From positions 1 through 44,706 of the forward strand of contig NZ_CAKUBT010000012.1 of the NCBI RefSeq assembly GCF_934643285.1: DNA of 44,706 bases, read 5' to 3'. Source of the stretch: an uncultured Ellagibacter sp. (GTDB taxonomy: Bacteria > Actinomycetota > Coriobacteriia > Coriobacteriales > Eggerthellaceae). The notes under the pieces were generated by a model. It made no database searches and had not been told where the DNA came from. It worked only from the letters and a program-made list of their open reading frames with translations. Position 1 is the stretch's first letter; every line of letters starts with the position of its first letter. The translations under genes and the position numbers were made by a program. Positions 1 to 6,537 of the stretch are shown here, in pieces.

Positions 1-76
1 CCCGAGTGGTTAAAGGGGACGGGCTGTAAACCCGTTGACTCTGTCTACCTAGGTTCGAATCCTAGCGCGCCCACCA
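1..76 (+). tRNA. tRNA-Tyr (GTA), 5' end cut by window
   Basis: The anticodon stem-loop shows GTA at 26-28 inside an ACGGG/CCCGT stem. A long variable arm and a TTCGAAT T-loop (54-60) follow, as expected of a type II tRNA-Tyr. The 3' acceptor strand CGCGCCC (66-72), discriminator A and an encoded CCA (74-76) are present. The 5' acceptor strand lies before the window. It is the first of three closely spaced tRNAs that precede tuf. Confidence 0.93.
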
Positions 77-81
77 TGATT

Positions 82-157
82 GCCTGTTTAGCTCAGTCGG
101 TAGAGCACTTCGTTGGTAACGAAGAGGTCACCAGTTCGAATCTGGTAGCAGGCACCA
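82..157 (+). tRNA. tRNA-Thr (GGT)
   Basis: A complete cloverleaf: acceptor GCCTGTT pairs with AGCAGGC, and the anticodon loop TTGGTAA in a CTTCG/CGAAG stem gives anticodon GGT. The T-loop is TTCGAAT and the 3' CCA is encoded in the DNA. It lies 5 nt after tRNA-Tyr, so the two are probably cut from one transcript. Confidence 0.95.
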
Positions 158-166
158 GTCTTTTAC

Positions 167-243
167 GGCGGTGTAGCTCAGTTGGTTAGAGCACACGGTT
201 CATACCCGTGGCGTCACTGGTTCGAATCCAGTCACCGCTACCA
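167..243 (+). tRNA. tRNA-Met (CAT), elongator type
   Basis: Acceptor GGCGGTG pairs with CACCGCT, and the anticodon loop carries CAT within a CGG..CCG stem. The CCA end is encoded at 241-243. The first acceptor pair is paired (G-T), not the C:A mismatch of initiator tRNA, so this is called an elongator. A tRNA-Ile read by lysidine-modified CAT cannot be fully excluded by eye. It is the last tRNA before tuf, in the style of the classic tRNA-tufB operon. Confidence 0.9.
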
Positions 244-252
244 TTGATATTA

Positions 253-273
253 GCGCGTCCTTTATGGGCGCGT
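253..273 (+). terminator. Hairpin between tRNA cluster and tuf
   Basis: GCGCGTCC (253-260) pairs with GGGCGCGT (266-273), including two G-T pairs, around the loop TTTAT. A T-rich stretch follows (274-294). It could attenuate read-through from the tRNA genes into tuf, or mark an RNA processing site. The T-tract is interrupted, so confidence is low. Confidence 0.35.
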
Positions 274-325
274 CGTTGTTTATTACGTTTTTGCTCAAGC
301 GAAAACCAAAATAAGGAGGAAAAGA

Positions 326-1528
326 ATGGCAAAGGAGAAGTTCGAGCGTACCAAGCCGCATGTTAACATTGGTACGATCGGCCACGTCGACCATGGTAAG
401 ACCACGCTGACGGCAGCCATTTCCAAGACCCTGTCCATGAACGACGGGTCTCATGGTACTGCCCATGCGGACTTCACGGCTTTCGAGGACATCGACAAGG
501 CTCCTGAAGAGCGCGAGCGCGGTATCACCATTTCAATTGCTCACATCGAGTACGAAACCGACAAGCGTCACTATGCACACGTTGACTGCCCGGGCCATGC
601 TGACTACGTCAAGAACATGATTACCGGTGCTGCTCAGATGGACGGCGCGATCCTCGTTATCGCTGCTACCGACGGCCCGATGGCCCAGACCCGCGAGCAC
701 ATCCTGCTCGCCCGTCAGGTCGGCGTTCCCTACATTGTTGTGTTCCTGAACAAGTGCGACATGGTCGACGACGAAGAGCTCATCGAGCTCGTCGAAATGG
801 AAACCCGTGAGCTCCTCAACGAGTACGAGTTCCCCGGAGACGACCTGCCGATCATCAAGGGCTCTGCACTCAAGGCTCTCGAGGGTGACCCCGAGTGGCA
901 GCAGAAGATTTGGGACCTCATGGACGCTGTCGATGAGTACATCCCGACTCCGGAGCGCGACGTCGACAAGCCGTTCCTGATGGCTGTTGAGGATACCATG
1001 ACCATCACTGGCCGTGGCACCGTTGCTACCGGTCGTGTTGAGCGCGGCGTTCTGCATGTCAACGACCCGCTGGAGATCATCGGCATCAAGGAAACCCAGA
1101 ACACGGTCTGCACCGGCATCGAAATGTTCCGTAAGCTGCTCGACGAGGCTCAGGCTGGCGACAACATCGGCTGCCTGCTCCGCGGCATCAAGCGCGAGGA
1201 CATCGAGCGTGGCCAGGTTCTCTGCAAGCCGGGTTCGGTTACCCCGCATCAGGAATTTGAGGGTCAGGTCTACATCCTTACTAAGGAAGAAGGCGGCCGT
1301 CACACCCCGTTCTTCGATGGCTATCGTCCGCAGTTCTACTTCCGCACCACCGACATCACTGGTGTTGCACACCTGCCCGAGGGCACCGAGATGGTCATGC
1401 CTGGCGACAATGTCACCATTACCGCTGAGCTCATCCACCCGGTCGCTATGGAGGAAGGCCTCCGCTTCGCTATCCGCGAGGGTGGCCGCACCGTTGGTTC
1501 CGGTCGCGTGACCAAGATCATCAAGTAA
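326..1528 (+). CDS. tuf: Elongation factor Tu
   Basis: EF-Tu is the GTPase that brings aminoacyl-tRNA to the ribosomal A site in the cytoplasm. The 400-residue protein is full length. It shows the G1 loop GHVDHGKT (19-26), switch motif RGITI (65-69), G3 DCPGH (87-91) and G4 NKCD (142-145), followed by the two beta-barrel domains. The start is fixed by AAGGAGG at 313-319, 6 nt upstream of the ATG. It follows three tRNA genes and precedes rpmG, an arrangement like tufB operons rather than the str operon. Codon use is noticeably more restricted (mostly C-ending preferred codons) than in the flanking non-translation genes, as expected for a very highly expressed gene. Confidence 0.99.
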   Translation: MAKEKFERTKPHVNIGTIGHVDHGKTTLTAAISKTLSMNDGSHGTAHADFTAFEDIDKAPEERERGITISIAHIEYETDKRHYAHVDCPGHADYVKNMITGAAQMDGAILVIAATDGPMAQTREHILLARQVGVPYIVVFLNKCDMVDDEELIELVEMETRELLNEYEFPGDDLPIIKGSALKALEGDPEWQQKIWDLMDAVDEYIPTPERDVDKPFLMAVEDTMTITGRGTVATGRVERGVLHVNDPLEIIGIKETQNTVCTGIEMFRKLLDEAQAGDNIGCLLRGIKREDIERGQVLCKPGSVTPHQEFEGQVYILTKEEGGRHTPFFDGYRPQFYFRTTDITGVAHLPEGTEMVMPGDNVTITAELIHPVAMEEGLRFAIREGGRTVGSGRVTKIIK

Positions 1529-1541
1529 CTTAAGTTTGTAG

Positions 1542-1570
1542 TTGCTTATGGCGAGGGGATGCGATATAGT
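1542..1570 (+). promoter_or_regulatory. Candidate promoter for rpmG-tRNA(Trp)-secE-nusG
   Basis: TTGCTT (1542-1547) and TATAGT (1565-1570) are separated by exactly 17 nt, giving a start point near 1577. The -10 element sits in the loop of the inverted repeat 1551-1580, so promoter and hairpin overlap. The match was found by eye and its activity is inferred. Confidence 0.45.
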
Positions 1571-1580
1571 ATCCCCTCGC
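1551..1580 (+). terminator. Hairpin after tuf
   Basis: GCGAGGGGAT (1551-1560) and ATCCCCTCGC (1571-1580) form a perfect 10-bp inverted repeat around a 10-nt loop, 22 nt after the tuf stop. The following sequence has only a weak T content. It is probably a tuf transcript end or a stabilising 3' hairpin. Confidence 0.5.
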
Positions 1581-1639
1581 TGTTCGAATTCATGTGTATG
1601 CGACAGCTTGCTAGAAGTGATTGGTAAAAGGAGTTATTA

Positions 1640-1789
1640 ATGCGTACGTTGGTCACCCTGGCCTGCACTGAGTGCAAGCGCCGCAACTACACGACCAAGA
1701 AGAACAAGCAGAACAACCCCGACCGCCTCGAGTTTAACAAGTATTGCAAGTGGTGCGGTAAGCACACTGTGCATCGCGAAACTCGTTAG
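1640..1789 (+). CDS. rpmG: 50S ribosomal protein L33
   Basis: A small protein of the large ribosomal subunit, 49 residues, the normal length for L33. It has two CxxC pairs, CTEC (9-12) and CKWC (36-39), so this is the zinc-binding form of L33. The N-terminus MRTLVTLACTEC and the basic centre rich in K, N and R match the family. The start is set by AAAGGAG (1626-1632) 7 nt upstream of the ATG. The gene lies between tuf and tRNA-Trp and leads into secE, an order conserved in many bacteria. Because it carries the zinc ligands, a zinc-independent paralogue may exist elsewhere in the genome; none is in this window. Confidence 0.97.
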   Translation: MRTLVTLACTECKRRNYTTKKNKQNNPDRLEFNKYCKWCGKHTVHRETR

Positions 1790-1812
1790 AGGATCGGTCT
1801 AGAATCAGGTAC

Positions 1813-1889
1813 AGGCCAGTAGCTCCAATTGGTAGAGCGGCGGTCTCCAAAACCGTTTGTTGGGGGTTCGAGTCCCTCCTGGCCTGCCA
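1813..1889 (+). tRNA. tRNA-Trp (CCA)
   Basis: Acceptor AGGCCAG pairs with CTGGCCT, and the anticodon loop TCCAAAA region within CGGT..ACCG gives CCA. The T-arm loop is TTCGAGT, and discriminator G is followed by an encoded CCA (1887-1889). The gene sits between rpmG and secE, a conserved position for tRNA-Trp. Confidence 0.95.
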
Positions 1890-1904
1890 GCTTGTCGTAT
1901 GCGA

Positions 1905-1928
1905 GCAGCCTTGAAAGGCTGCTTGTTT
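1905..1928 (+). terminator. Hairpin after tRNA-Trp
   Basis: GCAGCCT (1905-1911) and AGGCTGC (1916-1922) form a 7-bp stem with loop TGAA, followed by TTGTTT. It lies 15 nt after the tRNA-Trp end and 48 nt before secE. It could be a partial terminator or a processing signal. Confidence 0.5.
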
Positions 1929-1970
1929 GGCGTTTAGAAGGAATGATAAATTCCCGAATAAAGGAAGCAC

Positions 1971-2393
1971 ATGGCAAAGAAATCTAAGACTCAACGAGCG
2001 AAGGCTTCCGCTGCTCGTGCCCAGCGTAAGCAGGCGCGCGAGGAGCTCGAAAACGAATCGCCAGCCTCTGAGAATGTAACTGAGGCCGTCGAGGAGAAGC
2101 CGAAGCGTTCTTTGTTTAAAAAGGATACGGATTCGAAGGAAACCGCTGAGAAATCGGCGGCTAAAGCTGTCTCCAAGGACAAAAAGGACGCGAAGTCCAA
2201 AAAGAAGCGTTTCCAGTTCTTCCGCGATGTGAAGGCTGAAATGAAGCGCGTTACGTGGCCGACGAAGCAGGATGTCGCACGTTGGAGCGTCGTTGTTGTC
2301 TGCGCTTTGGTTTTCTTCGGTGTCTACGTTGCTGTTCTCGACAACTTGATTGCCACGCCGTTGCTTGTCTTTGTCTCGGGGCTGGGAGCTTAA
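1971..2393 (+). CDS. secE: Preprotein translocase subunit SecE
   Basis: SecE stabilises SecY in the membrane channel that exports unfolded proteins. The 140-residue protein has a long charged N-terminal region (1-80) rich in K, A and E. The family signature FFRDVKAEMKRVTWPT lies at 83-98, and one membrane segment spans about 104-124, with a further hydrophobic stretch to the end. This is the short, single-span SecE type extended by a Lys-rich cytoplasmic tail. AAAGGAAG lies just upstream of the ATG. nusG starts 3 nt after the stop, so the two are translated together, the usual secE-nusG pairing. Confidence 0.97.
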   Translation: MAKKSKTQRAKASAARAQRKQAREELENESPASENVTEAVEEKPKRSLFKKDTDSKETAEKSAAKAVSKDKKDAKSKKKRFQFFRDVKAEMKRVTWPTKQDVARWSVVVVCALVFFGVYVAVLDNLIATPLLVFVSGLGA

Positions 2394-2396
2394 GTC

Positions 2397-2927
2397 ATGT
2401 CGAAGAAGTGGTATGTGCTGCACACGTATTCCGGCTATGAAAACAAGGTCAAGACCAATCTTGAGATTCGTGTCGAGACCATGGGGCTTGAGAACAACGT
2501 GTTTGCAATTGAAATCCCTACGGAGATGGTGACTGAGATCAAAGAGGGCGGTCGCCGTGTGGAAAGCGAGAAGAAGGTTTTCCCCGGCTATGTTCTCGTC
2601 CGTATGGAGCTCGACGACCGTAGCTGGGCTGCGGTTCGCAACACCCCTGGTGTTACGGGTTTTGTCGGCAGTGATGGTAAGCCCGCTCCGCTCACGCGCG
2701 ATGAGTACAACAAGATTATGAAGCGCACGAGCCATGAGGCTCCGAAGAAGACTTCCACCACGTTGGAAGTGGGTCAGACTATCAAGGTGGTTTCCGGTCC
2801 TTTGGCCGAGTTCGATGGGGTTATCTCCGAGGTTGCGCCTGAATCCGGCAAGGTGAAGGTCATGGTATCCATCTTCGGTCGCGAAACGCCGGTCGAACTT
2901 TCCTTCGATCAGGTCGCTCGCATTTAA
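2397..2927 (+). CDS. nusG: Transcription termination/antitermination protein NusG
   Basis: NusG binds RNA polymerase and modulates pausing, Rho-dependent termination and transcription-translation coupling. The 176-residue protein begins MSKKWYVLHTYSGYENKV, typical of the NGN domain (about 4-110, with KVFPGYVLVRM at 60-70). A KOW domain runs from about 124 to the end (VGQTIKVVSGPLAEFDGVISEV). The length is that of plain NusG without insert domains. The start lies 3 nt after the secE stop. rplK follows after a 112-nt gap, as in most bacteria. Confidence 0.98.
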   Translation: MSKKWYVLHTYSGYENKVKTNLEIRVETMGLENNVFAIEIPTEMVTEIKEGGRRVESEKKVFPGYVLVRMELDDRSWAAVRNTPGVTGFVGSDGKPAPLTRDEYNKIMKRTSHEAPKKTSTTLEVGQTIKVVSGPLAEFDGVISEVAPESGKVKVMVSIFGRETPVELSFDQVARI

Positions 2928-3039
2928 GTTGAGTGCACTAGCGTATGCGTCGGTGCCCGCGTGGACCGGGGCTTCTCACCGTGTATATGCTTTGCGATAG
3001 AGAGTAACCAGTAAGCGATTCATCTGAAAGGTAGTACAG

Positions 3040-3531
3040 ATGGCTGAAAAGAAGCAAACCGGCTTCGTCAAGCTGCAAATTCCGGCTGGCGCTGCCAACC
3101 CGGCTCCGCCGGTAGGCCCTGCTCTTGGTGCGCAGGGCGTCAACATCATGCAGTTCTGCCAGGCGTTCAACGCTCAGACGCAGGACCAGTCCGGCACCAT
3201 CATCCCTGTTGAGATTACGGTTTACGAGGACAAGTCCTTCACCTTCGTGTGCAAGACTCCGCCCGCGGCCGTGCTCATCAAGGAGAAGCTCGGCATCAAG
3301 AGCGGCTCTGGTATCCCCCAGCTGAAGACCGTCGGCACGCTGACCGACGCTCAGCTCACCGAGATCGCCGAGATCAAGCTCCCCGACCTGAACGCCAACG
3401 ATATCGATGCCGCGAAAGAAATCATTGCCGGCACCGCTCGTTCCATGGGTGTTCGCATCGAGGGCCGCGAGATGAAGATCAAGTACGTTCCTTCTCGCAA
3501 GGTCGCCGCAATGCTCCAGGGCAATGCCTAA
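3040..3531 (+). CDS. rplK: 50S ribosomal protein L11, with C-terminal extension
   Basis: L11 forms the base of the ribosomal stalk and the GTPase-associated centre together with 23S rRNA. The N-terminal domain motifs QIPAGAANPAPPVGPALG (residues 13-30), with the conserved PPVGPALG, and the C-terminal RNA-binding domain (GTARSMGVRIEG) are intact. Most L11 proteins end near residue 141, close to this GTARSMG motif. This one runs on for about 20 residues, rich in K, R and hydrophobics, to a total of 163. The ATG is preceded by AAAGGTAG. rplA follows 67 nt downstream, the conserved L11-L1 operon. Confidence 0.97.
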   Translation: MAEKKQTGFVKLQIPAGAANPAPPVGPALGAQGVNIMQFCQAFNAQTQDQSGTIIPVEITVYEDKSFTFVCKTPPAAVLIKEKLGIKSGSGIPQLKTVGTLTDAQLTEIAEIKLPDLNANDIDAAKEIIAGTARSMGVRIEGREMKIKYVPSRKVAAMLQGNA

Positions 3532-3598
3532 TCGCACTTACCTGTTTGTTTAAGTGGAAGAGCTAACAACTCGCCAATACCACGAAAGGATTTAAAGA

Positions 3599-4309
3599 AT
3601 GGCTAAGAAATCCAAGGCTTATCGCGAGGCAATCGCGAAGGTTCCTTCTGAGGCCGTGGCCCCGCTCGAGGCTATGAAGGTCGTCAAGGAGCTCGCCACC
3701 AAGAAGTTCGACGAGACCGTGGAAGTTCACTTCCGTCTCGGCATCGACACCCGCCAGGCTGATCAGCAGCTCCGCGGCACGGTGTCCCTGCCCAACGGCT
3801 CTGGCAAGACCGTCCGCGTTGCCGTGTTCGCCGAAGGCGCCATGGCTGAGGCTGCCAAGGAAGCTGGCGCCGACATCGTGGGCACCGAGGAACTCACCCA
3901 GCAGATTCAGGCTGGCGAGTTCAACTTCGACGCCGCTGTGGCTACTCCGGACCAGATGGGCAAGGTTGGCCGCCTCGGTAAGATCCTCGGCCCCCGTGGT
4001 CTCATGCCGAACCCCAAGCTCGGCACGGTGACCACCGATGTTGCCAAGGCTATCAAGGAGCTCAAGGGCGGCCGCGTTGAGTATCGCGCCGACCGTTACG
4101 GCATTGCTCATGTCGTCCTCGGCAAGGCCAGCTTCACCGCTGAGCAGCTCGCTGAGAACTACGGCACCGTTTACGACGAGGTTCTTCGCATGAAGCCGGC
4201 TGCTGCCAAGGGCAAGTATGTGAAGTCCATCTCCGTCTCCTCTACGATGGGCCCGGGCGTTGCGGTCGATTCTTCCGTGACCCGCGCGTACACCGAAGCT
4301 GCTGAATAG
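3599..4309 (+). CDS. rplA: 50S ribosomal protein L1
   Basis: L1 forms the mobile stalk at the ribosomal E site and usually represses its own L11-L1 operon by binding the mRNA leader. The 236-residue protein is full length. It shows the N-terminal MAKKSKAYREA, the strand segment VEVHFRLGIDTRQADQQLRG, the signature LGKILGPRGLMPNPKLGTVT (about residues 127-146) and the C-terminal KGKYVKSISVSSTMGPGV. AAAGGAT lies upstream of the ATG. The operon stops here at a strong terminator; rplJ-rplL-rpoB-rpoC do not follow. Confidence 0.98.
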   Translation: MAKKSKAYREAIAKVPSEAVAPLEAMKVVKELATKKFDETVEVHFRLGIDTRQADQQLRGTVSLPNGSGKTVRVAVFAEGAMAEAAKEAGADIVGTEELTQQIQAGEFNFDAAVATPDQMGKVGRLGKILGPRGLMPNPKLGTVTTDVAKAIKELKGGRVEYRADRYGIAHVVLGKASFTAEQLAENYGTVYDEVLRMKPAAAKGKYVKSISVSSTMGPGVAVDSSVTRAYTEAAE

Positions 4310-4336
4310 CTTATCAGGCTACTCACTCTATCGATA

Positions 4337-4369
4337 AAAGAGCGTGGCATTCGTGCCGCGCTCTTTTTG
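4337..4369 (+). terminator. Rho-independent terminator of the rplK-rplA operon
   Basis: A 13-bp stem, AAAGAGCGTGGCA (4337-4349) with TGCCGCGCTCTTT (4354-4366), has the stable tetraloop TTCG and one G-T pair and runs into a T tract. It lies 28 nt after the rplA stop. Confidence 0.93.
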
Positions 4370-4416
4370 TATTTGCGGGCTATACTGTCTATAGCCGAGC
4401 GAAAGGGATGGTATCG

Positions 4417-5214
4417 ATGAGAGCTAATGCTGTGATCTTGAAGTCTCCTGACGAAATCGACGCGATGCGCGAGGCAGGGCGCCTTTCTGCGAAGGTGCTT
4501 CGAATCCTGGGCGAGCATGCGAAGCCAGGCATGTCGACGCTTGAGCTTGACGAGATTGCGGAGGAAACCATCCGCTCCGAAGGGGGTATCCCGGCTTTCA
4601 AGGGTTACGGCGGATTCCCTGGTTCGATTTGCGCCTCGATCAACGATCAGATTATCCACGGCATTCCTTCCGCGAAAGCGATTCTTCGCGATGGGGATAT
4701 CCTTTCGATTGACACGGGCGCCACGGTTGACGGATGGGTTGGCGATAATGCGTGGACCTTCCCAATCGGCAAGGTCAGTGAAGAAAAGAAGAAACTGTTG
4801 CGCGTGACTGAGAAATGCATGTGGGCTGGTCTCGATGCTGCTCGTGCGGGCAATCATCTAGGTGATATCGGTCATGCCATCCAAAGCATTGCCGAAGGGG
4901 CGGGCTTCGGCGTTGTACGCGATTATGGAGGCCATGGCATTGGTCGCGATATGCACGAGAACCCGCATATTCCCAACCATGGGTTTCGCCACTGGGGGCT
5001 CACGCTGCGTGTGGGCATGGTTCTTGCTATCGAACCGATGATTAACGCGGGGACGCATAAATTCGTTACCATGCCTGATGGATGGCTTGTCTGTACCAAG
5101 GACGGTAAACCATCGGCTCATTTCGAGAAGACGGTGGCGATTACCGAGGACGGCCCCGTCGTTTTGACGACCGAACCCGATTTCAAGAGGCCAGTCTCGA
5201 AAGAGAGTGAATAG
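4417..5214 (+). CDS. map: Methionine aminopeptidase, type I
   Basis: Removes the N-terminal Met from new proteins using two metal ions. With the chosen start the protein has 265 residues. The metal ligands are visible: D99 (SIDTGA), D110 (GDNAWTF), H173 (GGHGIGRDMHENP), E206 (IEPM) and E237 (FEKTVAIT), plus the substrate His H81 in IIHGIP. An in-frame ATG at 4408 directly abuts GAAAGGG (4401-4407), too close to use it. The ATG at 4417 has that motif 9 nt upstream and is preferred. The gene stands alone after the ribosomal operon rather than beside secY-adk. Its TAG stop abuts the stop codon of the opposing ATP-grasp gene with no gap. Confidence 0.97.
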   Translation: MRANAVILKSPDEIDAMREAGRLSAKVLRILGEHAKPGMSTLELDEIAEETIRSEGGIPAFKGYGGFPGSICASINDQIIHGIPSAKAILRDGDILSIDTGATVDGWVGDNAWTFPIGKVSEEKKKLLRVTEKCMWAGLDAARAGNHLGDIGHAIQSIAEGAGFGVVRDYGGHGIGRDMHENPHIPNHGFRHWGLTLRVGMVLAIEPMINAGTHKFVTMPDGWLVCTKDGKPSAHFEKTVAITEDGPVVLTTEPDFKRPVSKESE

Positions 5215-6510
5215 CTACTTCAGCTGCTTGCCTTTCGTATCCCAATAGAACTTTTTGAACTTGCGTATTTGGTTCATGAACATGATCTTCGCCCAAAGGT
5301 TGTGAGAGAAGGTATCGGGCGTATAGTGCAGCGGATAGGACTCCTTGTTCGAGCGCAGGCGTCCGAGCGCTTCGGCGAGACGCGACTCGTTCTCCATCGA
5401 GCGCTTCAGCACATATGCGGGAACGCAGCAGTATACGAACGGGTCGTAGGCCTCGTGGTAGGGAATGTCCTCGCCGAGAACGAACTGCCGAACCATGAGC
5501 TCAACGAAGTTCTGCCCGCCAAGGCTCATGTAATAGGTGTTGCGGCCGCAGCGCGTGTTCACCTCGAAGAAGCGGAACGATCCGTCGCGCTCGTCGAGCT
5601 TGATATCGAAGTTGGCCATGCCGCAGTACCCGACGCGCTTCACGAATCGCTTTGCGCACTCAACGATGGCGTCCTCTCTTTCGCCAAGAATGCACAACGG
5701 GTTGCCGATAGCCGTGGGGTCGTGGTCCTGCAGGCACACGACGCCGCCCGACACGCAACGAACCTCGCCTTCCGCATTCGAGAAGGTTGTCAGTGTGCGA
5801 ATCGCATCATCGCCACCGGGGATGAAGTCTTGGAGCACCATGAGGTTGTTGTAGCTCGATTCGCGCAGAGACTTCCAAACCTCGGCCATCTCGGCAGCAT
5901 CTTCGATCTCGTAGATCTTGCGCCATCCGCGCACCGTCGGCTCGGCGTCCTGGAACTGCGCCGAGTTCGACGGCTTTGCGATAAGCGGGAACGGGAGCTC
6001 GTCTAGCGGAAGCTCGTCGGGACCTGCATCGCTGCAGTCGAAGTACCAGGTCTTGGGACAGGGGATGTCGAGCTCCTCGCACAGCTCGTAGAAGCGGCGC
6101 TTCTGTGTGATGTCGTCGAGCAAGTTGAAGTCGATGTAGGGGACGACGATGCCCGCCGCCTCGAGACGGGGCTTCGCCTCGGAGAGCATGCGCGCATGAC
6201 AGTCGTCGCAGCCGAAGACCATGGGGACGAAATCGGGGTTCTCGCGGGCGAACTCGGCGGCGATGCCCTCGAGCGTCGCATAGAGCACTTCCGCGTTGTG
6301 CACGTCGGGGGTGAGGCGGTAATCGGTGAAGCGGCTCGTCGAGAGCATCTTGATGTCTGCGGCGGCAAGCACGATGGTTTGCCCGATGCCAAACGCCCGA
6401 TTGAGCTCGCGCACGTAGCTGTAAGCGAGGATATCGCCTCCCACGACGATGGGCTTGAGCAGTTTTCCGACTTCTTCTTTGCGTGCGATACGAGGCTTCA
6501 AGTTGGTCAT
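5215..6510 (-). CDS. ATP-grasp ligase, D-aspartate-ligase-like
   Basis: A probable carboxylate-amine ligase of the ATP-grasp superfamily, 431 residues. The N-terminal segment (PIVVGGDILAYSYVREL, 20-36) and the stretch PYIDFNLLDDITQKRRFYEL (124-143) followed by DIPCPKTW (148-155) recall from memory the Enterococcus D-aspartate ligase that adds D-Asp to the Lys of peptidoglycan precursors. ATP-binding LIAKPSNS (176-183) and metal-site residues D302, E316 and N318 (FEVNTRCGR) look intact. The start was set by AAAAGGA 5 nt before the ATG at 6510; upstream in-frame ATGs at 6525 and 6534 lack a Shine-Dalgarno. It follows murJ by 27 nt on the same strand, which supports a cell-wall role. The substrate is inferred; another amino acid ligase activity is possible. 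Confidence 0.8.
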   Translation of the reverse strand: MTNLKPRIARKEEVGKLLKPIVVGGDILAYSYVRELNRAFGIGQTIVLAAADIKMLSTSRFTDYRLTPDVHNAEVLYATLEGIAAEFARENPDFVPMVFGCDDCHARMLSEAKPRLEAAGIVVPYIDFNLLDDITQKRRFYELCEELDIPCPKTWYFDCSDAGPDELPLDELPFPLIAKPSNSAQFQDAEPTVRGWRKIYEIEDAAEMAEVWKSLRESSYNNLMVLQDFIPGGDDAIRTLTTFSNAEGEVRCVSGGVVCLQDHDPTAIGNPLCILGEREDAIVECAKRFVKRVGYCGMANFDIKLDERDGSFRFFEVNTRCGRNTYYMSLGGQNFVELMVRQFVLGEDIPYHEAYDPFVYCCVPAYVLKRSMENESRLAEALGRLRSNKESYPLHYTPDTFSHNLWAKIMFMNQIRKFKKFYWDTKGKQLK

Positions 6511-6537
6511 GACGTTCCTTTTCATAGTGAGCATGCG

